Virus record (IMG/VR): IMGVR_UViG_3300025010_000886
Location: 1 to 20,989 of that record
Length of the DNA stretch: 20,989 nt
Direction: 5' to 3' (one strand)
From: a virus
Position numbers and translations under genes: made by a program
Shown: piece after piece, positions 1 through 5,860 of the stretch
Position numbering within the stretch: the stretch's first letter is position 1
Layout of the letters: each line of letters begins with the position of its first letter
Notes under the pieces: generated by a model
Told to the model about the DNA's origin: nothing
The model's input: the letters and a program-made list of their open reading frames with translations, nothing else
Database searches by the model: none

Positions 1-1064
1 TTATCCTGCCGATTCTCTACACTCCGGCTTAGTTGTGCTAGAGCGACAACCGGTACGTCAAGTTCCTTGGCTAATGCCTTTAGAGAGGTCGCTATCTCTG
101 TTATCTCCTGATCCCTAGTCCCGACTTTTCTGTGACACTTAATCAATTGCAGGTAGTCGATAACTATCAAATCCAACCCATCACGCCTTTTTATTGCCCG
201 ACACTTTAAGCGCATCTCCGGGACCGTAGTAACCGAAGCGTCTTCGATAACAAAATTAGATTTGTGCAGCCTTTCTCCTAAGCGGTTAACCTTATTCCAT
301 TCATTTCCATCCAGATTGCCAATTCTAAACTTAGATCCATTTAGCAGGCAGTGCTGAACAAAAATCCTGTTCAGTATTTGCTCTTTGGACATTTCCAGGC
401 TAAAAAATGCTACGCCTTTACCTTCCAGAGCTGCAAATGTCGCTATCTCGGTCAGCAATGAGGTCTTACCCATACTTGGCCTGGCAGCTATAACTATCAA
501 GTCTTTTCGCTGAAGTCCATTGGTCATATACTCAAAGCGCTTAAACGGCATTTCCAGGCCGGTTATCCCTGGTTTTCTTTCCTCAATGCTCTGTATATAG
601 CCTAAAACATTGTCTTTAACCCGGTATAACTCTGTACCTCTACCCTGTCCAAGCTCGTAAAAATAACGCTCAGCCTCCGCTACCAGTTCTTCCGCCGACT
701 CATAATCACCGTCGTAAATTTTATTACTTATTCTGGTTGCCATAACAGAAGCCTTACGCAAAAGGCTATATTCCCTGATTTGCTTGGCATAATAACTGGC
801 ATTAGCAGCTGTCGGTGAATAGGTTATCAGCTCTGCTATGTAAATTGCTGATATGTTAGCAGCTTTAGCCGACACAGACACCAGATCCGGAACAATATTT
901 TCAGCATCAAGCTCCAGGATAGTACGAAATATCGCGCCATTACGATTATCATAAAAATCATCTTGGGTTAGTAAATTACTTACCTCGTCTATGATTTCTT
1001 TGTCGCGAAAGATAGCGCCAAGCAGTGTTTTTTCTGCGTCAAGGTTTGCAAGCGTTTTGTTCAT
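1..1064 (-). CDS. dnaB: Replicative DNA helicase, DnaB family (C-terminus beyond window edge)
   Basis: This is the ring helicase that unwinds DNA at the phage replication fork. It was read by direct translation because the frame runs off the left edge; 354 residues are visible. The N-terminal part (MNKTLANLDAEKTLLGAIF) is the usual DnaB N-domain. The RecA-like domain shows Walker A ARPSMGKTSLL near residue 190, the FSLEMS motif, Walker B LIVIDYLQLI near residue 300, and ALAQLSRSVE just before the edge. The ATG at 1064 overlaps the stop of the upstream DnaD-like gene as ATGA, so the two are translationally coupled. An initiator followed by DnaB is the standard replication pair of Firmicute phages. 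Only the last roughly 90-100 residues of a normal DnaB are missing. Identification is firm; whether it is phage or host origin rests on context, which favours phage. Confidence 0.95.
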   Translation of the reverse strand, partial: MNKTLANLDAEKTLLGAIFRDKEIIDEVSNLLTQDDFYDNRNGAIFRTILELDAENIVPDLVSVSAKAANISAIYIAELITYSPTAANASYYAKQIREYSLLRKASVMATRISNKIYDGDYESAEELVAEAERYFYELGQGRGTELYRVKDNVLGYIQSIEERKPGITGLEMPFKRFEYMTNGLQRKDLIVIAARPSMGKTSLLTEIATFAALEGKGVAFFSLEMSKEQILNRIFVQHCLLNGSKFRIGNLDGNEWNKVNRLGERLHKSNFVIEDASVTTVPEMRLKCRAIKRRDGLDLIVIDYLQLIKCHRKVGTRDQEITEIATSLKALAKELDVPVVALAQLSRSVENRQD

Positions 1065-1999
1065 TTACGCCCACCTATGGTTTTTAGGTAAAATTGATAA
1101 TTTTCGTCGTCTTCAAAAGACGGCTTTGAAATACTTGGTTGCTGATTTGTCTTAGGGCTATTGCTATTTTTAGACTTACTCTGCTCGAACTGCTTGTCAG
1201 CTTCCTCAGCATCCCGTATAGTCCGAATATTGTTTTTTACCCAGTCTAAAATAATGCTGTCGATGTACCTGAAGTTATATTTACCAATCATTACAGCCTT
1301 TTTAAGAGCTAGTAATATCATGTCTTCGCTCATCTCTTTTAACCAACTGGTTATCTGCTCAATCTCAAAAGGAGATAGGCCCCTGGCAAAATTATTTTCA
1401 AATGATTTGTAAATATTAACCTTTTCTATATTGACCAGATCATGATCATGATCTTTGTTTTGTTTTGTTTGTTTAGTTATATTATTAACATTAGAAGAAA
1501 CTCGGTTTTTAGTGTCGTGATTAGTGTTAGGATTAGTGTGGAGATTAGTGGTGTGATTAGTGTTAGGATTAATCGTATTTTCCGAGTAATCATTAATTGC
1601 CTTTTCCGGGCAATCCTTATTAATAGTAAATTCCGACCAATCTTCTAAGTAATCTAGTACTAACCAGTAATCATTTTTTGTCCTAAAAAATGAGGAAAAC
1701 CCACTATAATTTATCTGGTAAACACCTGCTTTCCTCGTACCCATGCTTAGGTATTTTAGGATGTGCAGGCCATTTATTTTTAATTGCAGTAACTTATTTC
1801 TCGCTGGATGTAACTCATCTTTGGTTAATCCGCTTAGGTCTAAGAGTTCCGAATTATATATTGCAAGCGATTCTGGATAGCGTAAAGTATTAGCCTTGTC
1901 CATAATAGACCTAAATAGGCTGTTAGCTTTAGATCCTACCTGCTTAGCTATTTTTAATTCATTGTAACTTCTTAGTATTTCGAAATAGTTTATCTGCAA
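1061..1999 (-). CDS. Phage replication initiation protein with DnaD domain
   Basis: This 312-aa protein probably binds the phage origin and helps load DnaB. The N-terminal 110 residues look like a winged-helix initiator domain. A low-complexity linker follows, and a DnaD/DnaB2 domain spans about residues 197-265 with the diagnostic motif YNFRYIDSIILDW (about 241-253). The C-terminal tail is polar. The start is TTG, nine bases after AGGAG. A CAGCTTAGGAGCTG hairpin (2006-2019) folds over this ribosome site and could dampen translation. The linker is internally repetitive: three copies of a DxSExTIN-like unit, then repeated four-residue TN-rich units. At DNA level these are tandem 12-bp repeats, a likely origin. 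The stop overlaps the dnaB start. Confidence 0.9.
   Translation of the reverse strand: MQINYFEILRSYNELKIAKQVGSKANSLFRSIMDKANTLRYPESLAIYNSELLDLSGLTKDELHPARNKLLQLKINGLHILKYLSMGTRKAGVYQINYSGFSSFFRTKNDYWLVLDYLEDWSEFTINKDCPEKAINDYSENTINPNTNHTTNLHTNPNTNHDTKNRVSSNVNNITKQTKQNKDHDHDLVNIEKVNIYKSFENNFARGLSPFEIEQITSWLKEMSEDMILLALKKAVMIGKYNFRYIDSIILDWVKNNIRTIRDAEEADKQFEQSKSKNSNSPKTNQQPSISKPSFEDDENYQFYLKTIGGRK
1507..1578. repeat. Six tandem 12-bp iteron-like repeats inside the initiator gene (candidate origin)
   Basis: Units start at 1507, 1519, 1531, 1543, 1555 and 1567, an exact 12-bp period. They read TTTTAGTGTCGT, GATTAGTGTTAG, GATTAGTGTGGA, GATTAGTGGTGT, GATTAGTGTTAG and a degenerate GATTAATCGTAT on the plus strand. 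They encode the TN-rich four-residue linker repeats. Iterons inside an initiator gene are known for phage origins such as lambda O. Calling this an origin is inference. Confidence 0.7.
1580..1642. repeat. Three copies of TTCCGRSYAATC next to the 12-bp iterons
   Basis: Copies lie at 1580-1591, 1604-1615 and 1631-1642, spaced 24 and 27 bases, with AT-rich ATTAAT-type sequence between them. They encode the repeated DxSExTIN units of the initiator linker. They may be a second class of initiator site or part of the unwinding region of the same origin. Confidence 0.5.
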
Positions 2000-2005
2000 T
2001 TAAAT

Positions 2006-2019
2006 CAGCTCCTAAGCTG
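2006..2019 (-). promoter_or_regulatory. Hairpin over the initiator ribosome binding site
   Basis: CAGCT-TAGG-AGCTG is a 5-bp stem with a 4-base loop that contains most of the AGGAG ribosome site of the TTG-started initiator gene. It could limit initiator translation, but it is short and may be fortuitous. The rest of the gap (2020-2093) is GC-rich with CCGG repeats and holds no ORF that I can support. Confidence 0.3.
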
Positions 2020-2093
2020 CTAGTTAAAAAGTTTCCCGGGAACCGGCACACCACCGGCCCAGGATATAGGAAGTTTAGGTATTATGCCTTAAG

Positions 2094-2258
2094 CTAAGCT
2101 ACATTTACGTTGTCTTTACTTAGTACCCGGTAATACTCATTAATAAGTTCATCCATTTCCTGACTTATCTTAAGCCTATCCTTTTCAGTAGCATTATTTA
2201 ATTCTCTCCGTAATTCCTCAATCCTTATGGTTAAGCGGGCTTTATAAAGCGCGTCCAA
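2094..2258 (-). CDS. Spo0E-like aspartyl-phosphate phosphatase (phage-borne)
   Basis: This 54-aa ORF was read directly from the sequence. Spo0E-family proteins remove phosphate from Spo0A~P and so block entry into sporulation. The protein is a predicted two-helix hairpin: a first helix IRIEELRRELNNA (about 11-23) and a second helix carrying SQEMDELINEYY (about 32-43), which matches the family signature SxxxDxLIxxY. The usual length is 50-90 residues. The most likely start is TTG at 2258, six bases after a strong GGGGGAG site, so the gene overlaps the end of the methyltransferase in another frame. No ATG lies in frame upstream of the motif. It sits between the methyltransferase and the replication initiator. 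Family assignment rests on the motif; activity on Spo0A is inferred. Confidence 0.75.
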   Translation of the reverse strand: MDALYKARLTIRIEELRRELNNATEKDRLKISQEMDELINEYYRVLSKDNVNVA

Positions 2259-2842
2259 GCAGTACTCCCCCAATCACTTATTTCGTCGCCCCAAGCAGAC
2301 CATCCAGGATGAATATGTCGGGCAAAAAGCTCCAACTTCGGACCATCTGAAACCATTCTCCCGGCTATCGTATATTGCTCGTATGGCTTCGCGCTGTGCT
2401 GAGTTCTCGGCGCTATTATCGCCCCAGGTATTCCCCTGTCAGCGACCAGCGAAGCGCCTTTACCTTTGGTGCATACAAGCAGTTCCTCGCTACACGACCT
2501 GGTAGTCTTTCCCCCGCCGATTTGATACACGAAACGTCCCTGCTTTTCATCCCACCTAGCCTTCACCCAAGGAATTGCGGTTGAATATCTGAACCCCCAT
2601 GCCTTTATCACCGGCCATGGATGCGTTTGCTTGATCGGGTGGGTGCTCCACAGCAGCAGGATCGCTTCCTGTGCTGTGATAGACTTTACCCACTCGCCCA
2701 AACTGCATATCTCCTGCAGTGTCATGGTGTCATAATGTCTGCCCGATTTGCGCTGTTTGCCCTCATACTGAGGACTTAGCCTGGTTCCTTGGTCGTTATA
2801 GCGCCAGGGAGGATCCGCGAGAATAAGGCGGTATTTAAGCAC
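2231..2842 (-). CDS. MT-A70-family DNA adenine N6-methyltransferase
   Basis: This 203-aa enzyme transfers a methyl group from S-adenosylmethionine to adenine N6. The catalytic DPPW motif is at residues 10-13 (LILADPPWRY). Other family features are the YDTMTLQEICSLGEWV helix, the LLLWST strand, WGFRYSTAIPWVKA, and SEELLVCTKGKG followed by an APRTQHSAKPYEQY segment. Length is typical for compact phage members. It starts with GTG and overlaps the preceding 287-aa gene by 8 bp. No restriction endonuclease is nearby, so it is an orphan methylase. It may protect phage DNA from host restriction or mark the origin region. The target site cannot be read from sequence. Confidence 0.9.
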   Translation of the reverse strand: MLKYRLILADPPWRYNDQGTRLSPQYEGKQRKSGRHYDTMTLQEICSLGEWVKSITAQEAILLLWSTHPIKQTHPWPVIKAWGFRYSTAIPWVKARWDEKQGRFVYQIGGGKTTRSCSEELLVCTKGKGASLVADRGIPGAIIAPRTQHSAKPYEQYTIAGRMVSDGPKLELFARHIHPGWSAWGDEISDWGSTAWTRFIKPA

Positions 2843-3698
2843 TTGCTTTTATCCCACGACGCTTTAATTCATTAAGCAGTTCCCTGTTGCTGGCCTGCTG
2901 TAACTTTTCCATTTTGTCTAAATACTCTTTAGGTTTCTTGCCTACCTTTAATCTCTTACACTTAAAATCTTCAACAGTGGCATCAAACAATTCAAAATTA
3001 GCAATGTTTCTATAAAAATAGCGATTTATAATTACCCACCACATATTGTTGATGTTTCTATATACCCTACCCCTCAAAAGCCTGCCGCTTATTGAGCACC
3101 TGAAATACTTAACCTGGCCGTTATAAATAACTTTTTTATCCCTGTCGGTATGGTTATAGCTATATTTGTCCGTTTGCCCATCCAAATCCGATAACGCAAA
3201 GTCCATAGATTTTTGTGAATGGTGCCATGACTTTACAAAGTTATATTTAATTACGTCCTCAGCCAACGTGTAAGCAGGCTCGCTAATATCAACACAACCC
3301 AAACTTTCCAAAAACTTTTTCATATGTCTAACTTCGTTAAGATAAACCAACTTAACAATATACGGCATTTTATTAAACCTATCGAAGTCATACCTTCCAC
3401 CGTGTGCATTTTCAAAAACTATATTTTGATAAAACTCAAATTCAAATCCTCGCGGATACCTGTGTAGGACGAATTCTAAATCACCCTTCTTGCCATAAAA
3501 GTGATCTTTTCTGATAAGCTTACTTACGCTATCATCATTCTGAATGCACCAACCACGAGACCTCATAAAGTTTAGAAGTCTATGCAGTGTCCCATAATGC
3601 GACCAATGCCTGTCAAGAATGCCTCTTTTTTCTCCTGTTTCATTAACAAAATGCAAATCAGCGTAATATTTTCTTATGCTGAATGTGTAACCTTTCAA
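2835..3698 (-). CDS. Phage protein of unknown function, 287 aa
   Basis: I do not recognise this family. The protein is soluble, basic and rich in aromatics (many Tyr, Phe, His and Trp), with no signal peptide or membrane segment. The C-terminus (about residues 250-287) is a likely amphipathic helix containing KMEKLQQASNRELLNELKRRG. The start is TTG at 3698, overlapping the previous stop as TTGA and preceded by GGTGGTGAG. The stop region overlaps the methyltransferase start by 8 bp. Its place between the metallopeptidase and the methylase suggests a DNA metabolism or host-interaction role, but nothing in the sequence shows catalysis. Confidence 0.8.
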   Translation of the reverse strand: MKGYTFSIRKYYADLHFVNETGEKRGILDRHWSHYGTLHRLLNFMRSRGWCIQNDDSVSKLIRKDHFYGKKGDLEFVLHRYPRGFEFEFYQNIVFENAHGGRYDFDRFNKMPYIVKLVYLNEVRHMKKFLESLGCVDISEPAYTLAEDVIKYNFVKSWHHSQKSMDFALSDLDGQTDKYSYNHTDRDKKVIYNGQVKYFRCSISGRLLRGRVYRNINNMWWVIINRYFYRNIANFELFDATVEDFKCKRLKVGKKPKEYLDKMEKLQQASNRELLNELKRRGIKASA

Positions 3699-3892
3699 TA
3701 TCTCACCACCTGCCCGACCATAAACAAAAGCGCCATAACAATAACCCCATGCCCAACGACCTTGGAGGGAAGTTTGTCCTCACTCTCCAGCCACTCCTGG
3801 GTTACTGTCACTAACCGATCAACCTTACTAACCAACTGCTTAATTAGGGAGGCCTTCCGATAGCTTTTGCTGATCTGTAAACGACAATACAT
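3695..3892 (-). CDS. Small membrane-anchored protein, unknown function (about 65 aa)
   Basis: The C-terminal half has one hydrophobic segment (VIVMALLFMVGQVV) likely to span the membrane, after a charged amphipathic N-terminal part (VDRLVTVTQEWLESEDK). The open frame extends upstream to 4006, but that part reads as a shadow of the metallopeptidase. I chose the ATG at 3892, nine bases after AGGAGGAGG; an ATG at 3901 is also possible. This makes a roughly 50-bp overlap with the metallopeptidase gene, long but within phage habits. The stop overlaps the next TTG start. It could be a small inner-membrane accessory or holin-like protein; function is unknown. Confidence 0.5.
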   Translation of the reverse strand: MYCRLQISKSYRKASLIKQLVSKVDRLVTVTQEWLESEDKLPSKVVGHGVIVMALLFMVGQVVRY

Positions 3893-4382
3893 TAGTCTCA
3901 TCCTCCTCCTGCTCAGGTTCTTCGAGACCGAATTCCAACAGAGAAGGCCCGCTGTGCTGCTCAATAGCCCGTGCAATTTTCCGCACGTCTTCGGACCATA
4001 GTCCATGGCGTCTTACAATACCGGCAAAGTCCTCAATATCATGGCTAACTTCATACCATTGTGGGTTTCCGTCCTCGTCATCGTCAGCCCTGCGCCCGCA
4101 ATGGCTTAATTCATGGTCTACCAGTGCTACTTTCTGGTGCTGCTCAATAATACTCCACACCTTGCGGTTAATAACAACACAGAAATCAAAGCCAGTTAAA
4201 AACCTCTCTCTTGCGGTAACTTTAAAACCTCTGCCCCATGTAGTACGGTCTTTACTGCTCCAAGGTCCTTCCCGAAAAAGGTACTTAATTCTAGCCTCTA
4301 CAAGGTGCCCATGATGTGAACCTATGCACTTTCGCGCAATAATTTCTACCTCGTAAGCGTTTTCAAACTCTATTGCTGCCAT
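3840..4382 (-). CDS. Putative phage metallopeptidase
   Basis: This is a zincin-like protein of the putative phage metallopeptidase family. The metal-binding helix VDHELSHCG (about residues 88-96) gives HExxH, and a downstream acidic region (ADDDEDGNP, then SHDIEDFAGIVRRHG) is typical of this family. The C-terminal 30 residues are very acidic (EEPEQEEDETN). An in-frame TTG at 4388 abuts GGTGAG, so I prefer the ATG at 4382, which lies six bases after that site. The gene begins two bases after the stop of the 37-aa ORF. Substrate and role are unknown; such genes recur in early operons of Firmicute phages. Confidence 0.75.
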   Translation of the reverse strand: MAAIEFENAYEVEIIARKCIGSHHGHLVEARIKYLFREGPWSSKDRTTWGRGFKVTARERFLTGFDFCVVINRKVWSIIEQHQKVALVDHELSHCGRRADDDEDGNPQWYEVSHDIEDFAGIVRRHGLWSEDVRKIARAIEQHSGPSLLEFGLEEPEQEEDETNVLSFTDQQKLSEGLPN

Positions 4383-4384
4383 TC

Positions 4385-4498
4385 TCAACTCACCTTCTTG
4401 TGATTCTTCTTAGGCGCTGCATTCATCTTCCGTAGCGCCTTATCAACCGTATATCCCGCCACAATGCTTAAATATAGAGCAAGATAATTAGCTTTCAT
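4385..4498 (-). CDS. Micro-protein, 37 aa, with hydrophobic N-terminal segment
   Basis: The peptide begins MKANYLALYLSIVAGYTV, a short hydrophobic stretch, and ends in a very basic tail (KALRKMNAAPKKNHKK). The ATG overlaps the stop of the upstream HTH gene as TAATG and has an AGGTGG site about seven bases upstream. Its stop lies two bases before the metallopeptidase ATG. Tight packing and a good ribosome site argue that it is translated. It could be a small membrane peptide; no family recognised. Confidence 0.55.
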   Translation of the reverse strand: MKANYLALYLSIVAGYTVDKALRKMNAAPKKNHKKVS

Positions 4499-4749
4499 TA
4501 GCCCGCCACCTTTTTCTTAAGATACCGACTAACTCTCTTTTCCACAGCTCCGTCGCTCATTCCATATATCTCGCCAATCTGCTTATAGGTCATGGTTTCC
4601 TTGAGGCGAACCATCATTTCAACATCATCACTATTTACCTTCCGATTTTCTAGTTTAAAAAATACTTTCTCCGGTTCCCAGTCCGTTATGATGCAGATAG
4701 CTAGAGCACAGTAGTTGTATTCCAAGCCGTCCGATAAAGTTTTAATCAT
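4498..4749 (-). CDS. Small helix-turn-helix protein (sigma-70 region 4-like)
   Basis: This 83-aa protein has a C-terminal helix-turn-helix: MTYKQIGEIYGMSDGAVEKRVSRYLKKK (about residues 53-80, described here as two helices and a turn around GMSD). This resembles sigma region 4 or phage transcription regulators of the ArpU/Sak type. The N-terminal part (EYNYCALAICIITDWEPEKVF) may form the dimer or partner surface. It is followed by TAATG coupling to the micro-protein. A role in timing phage transcription is plausible but inferred. Confidence 0.7.
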   Translation of the reverse strand: MIKTLSDGLEYNYCALAICIITDWEPEKVFFKLENRKVNSDDVEMMVRLKETMTYKQIGEIYGMSDGAVEKRVSRYLKKKVAG

Positions 4750-4806
4750 AACATACTCGCCACCCTCATATTCATAATTAGAGGGATATTGTTCCAGTGT
4801 GAGAGA

Positions 4807-5508
4807 TTAAAAAAAATATCTTAAACAATTCCCCGGTAGCATTTTAAGATCTTCTATGGCCAAAATAACGCCTTGACTTTCGGCAATCAGGAGAAGCTGC
4901 TTGAACTTTTCCTCGTAACTTGCCTGTAGTTTTAATACTTTATCGTTGTATTGCCGCTCCAGTTGTTTATACAGGGCTTGGTTCATTTGTAGTCCCATCA
5001 TAAAATCATTGTAACTGGTGAGTAGGGCACGACACTCGGCAATCAATCGTGTTTCCTCTTGCAGTTTGAGACCTCTTACTTTTTCGGTAAAGGCAAAACA
5101 AAAGTTCTGGTATGGCGTTACATGCATTGTTTTCCCAAGTGTTTGCATCACCCTGTTAAACGCCTTAACCATTTCCCAGTAATCAAAACGATTAAGTTCT
5201 TCAAGTTCAGCAGTGTATTGCTCGGCAATTTCGTCATATTCAGACTTATCGCCAGCCAGCATCTTGTCTATAAAGAGCTTTTTGAATCCCACTCGTTTTG
5301 CTAAATTAGGATTTACCAGCGACTCGTAAACCAGATCGTGGATTTCGGCTTGATCAATCTGCCACACAGCCAAGTCCATTATCCACATTTTATCGCCGTA
5401 TTCAGTTAATTTTTCAAACTTTTCTTTAAGAGTACTACCCTTGTCAGTGTAGTAGTAGGTTTGGCCGTCATAGCTCACATCAGCGAACATTTCGGACAAT
5501 ATGCTCAT
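4807..5508 (-). CDS. Phage protein of unknown function, 233 aa, helical
   Basis: I do not recognise a family. The protein is acidic and mostly helical. The C-terminal third (about residues 150-215) has a coiled-coil character (LQMNQALYKQLERQYNDKV). No signal, membrane segment or catalytic motif is visible. The first ATG (5508) lies only two bases after AGAGG, so translation may start at the downstream TTG (MSI-L) or at the ATG of SEMF, a few residues later. It follows the 27-aa ORF after 9 bases, forming a two-gene unit behind the 5618-5647 regulatory region. Confidence 0.7.
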   Translation of the reverse strand: MSILSEMFADVSYDGQTYYYTDKGSTLKEKFEKLTEYGDKMWIMDLAVWQIDQAEIHDLVYESLVNPNLAKRVGFKKLFIDKMLAGDKSEYDEIAEQYTAELEELNRFDYWEMVKAFNRVMQTLGKTMHVTPYQNFCFAFTEKVRGLKLQEETRLIAECRALLTSYNDFMMGLQMNQALYKQLERQYNDKVLKLQASYEEKFKQLLLIAESQGVILAIEDLKMLPGNCLRYFF

Positions 5509-5517
5509 TTCCTCTGT

Positions 5518-5601
5518 TTAAACCAATTCACACAAAGCATCATAAATGCTTGAGGCTGTTGTGTATTTTTGGGTGCCAGTTTCAAACGGATCACTATTCA
5601 T
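5518..5601 (-). CDS. Micro-ORF, 27 aa, unknown
   Basis: The peptide begins MNSDPFETGTQKYTTASS and ends with ALCELV. It has a textbook ribosome site, GGAGGTG five bases before ATG. It is the first ORF after the palindrome-bearing region at 5618-5647 and ends nine bases before the 233-aa gene. It could be a leader peptide or a short phage protein. Confidence 0.45.
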   Translation of the reverse strand: MNSDPFETGTQKYTTASSIYDALCELV

Positions 5602-5617
5602 TCGTACACCTCCGGGC

Positions 5618-5647
5618 TTGATATACACCTAGAGTAAAGTGTATAAT
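5618..5647 (+). promoter_or_regulatory. Plus-strand SigA-type promoter overlapped by an operator-like palindrome
   Basis: TTGATA (5618-5623), an 18-bp spacer and TATAAT (5642-5647) point rightward, opposite to every gene around. The inverted repeat TATACAC-N10-GTGTATA (5622-5645) covers the spacer and both hexamers, as a repressor site would. The same palindrome lies just upstream of the minus-strand 27-aa ORF, so it could also act on leftward transcription. Confidence 0.5.
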
Positions 5648-5653
5648 TATTCA

Positions 5654-5702
5654 GGATATTTATTTTTGCGGCGGGAGTTAGCGGCTCCCGTCTTTATTTT
5701 TT
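5654..5702 (+). ncRNA. Candidate short RNA or antisense transcript (about 50 nt)
   Basis: A start near 5654 is predicted from the promoter at 5618-5647, and a terminator ends the unit at about 5702. The transcript would be AU-rich for some 16 bases, then an 8-bp hairpin. No ORF of note fits. The last bases are antisense to the 3' end of the 47-aa zinc-protein gene. This is inferred from promoter and terminator only. Confidence 0.35.
5670..5702 (+). terminator. Rho-independent terminator, plus strand
   Basis: The stem GGCGGGAG (5670-5677) pairs with CTCCCGTC (5685-5692) including one G-U pair, with loop TTAGCGG and then TTTATTTTTT. On the minus strand the hairpin is followed by GCAAAAATAAAT, so it would not terminate the leftward operon. 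Confidence 0.6.
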
Positions 5703-5837
5703 AGGCTGGTTAATCTGTTCTCTCCCCTGCTTTTTAAGCTCTTTGTTGGCACAATCGGTACATAATGCGTGACTTAATTGCCCTCTGTCGATCGAAAATT
5801 TAGCCTCTGCAGCCTTACAGTCGTAACACGTAGCCAT
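5694..5837 (-). CDS. Zinc-finger micro-protein, 47 aa
   Basis: The ORF was read directly between uvrD-like and the 27-aa ORF. It has two CxxC knuckles, C4-Y-D-C7 and C26-T-D-C29, suited to bind one zinc ion, followed by a basic tail (KELKKQGREQINQPKK). The ATG at 5837 is preceded by GGGAGG about ten bases away. It follows the helicase gene closely, in the same operon. Function unknown; such zinc knuckle peptides are common in Firmicute phages. Confidence 0.7.
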   Translation of the reverse strand: MATCYDCKAAEAKFSIDRGQLSHALCTDCANKELKKQGREQINQPKK

Positions 5838-5860
5838 ATCCTCATTACCTCCCAAAATAT

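Noticed and set aside
1507-1642. Tandem repeats considered as a CRISPR array
   Set aside because: Units are 12 bp with no unique spacers and are in frame within a coding gene.
1161-1893. Plus-strand open frames opposite the initiator gene
   Set aside because: Low-complexity antisense frames; the minus frame has a clear DnaD domain.
2231-2842. Methyltransferase as part of a restriction-modification system
   Set aside because: No endonuclease or specificity gene in the window.
3893-4006. Longer N-terminus of the small membrane-protein frame
   Set aside because: That part overlaps the metallopeptidase and lacks a ribosome site; a strong site lies just before 3892.
5670-5702. Hairpin as terminator of the leftward operon
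   Set aside because: On the minus strand it is followed by an A-rich, not T-rich, stretch.
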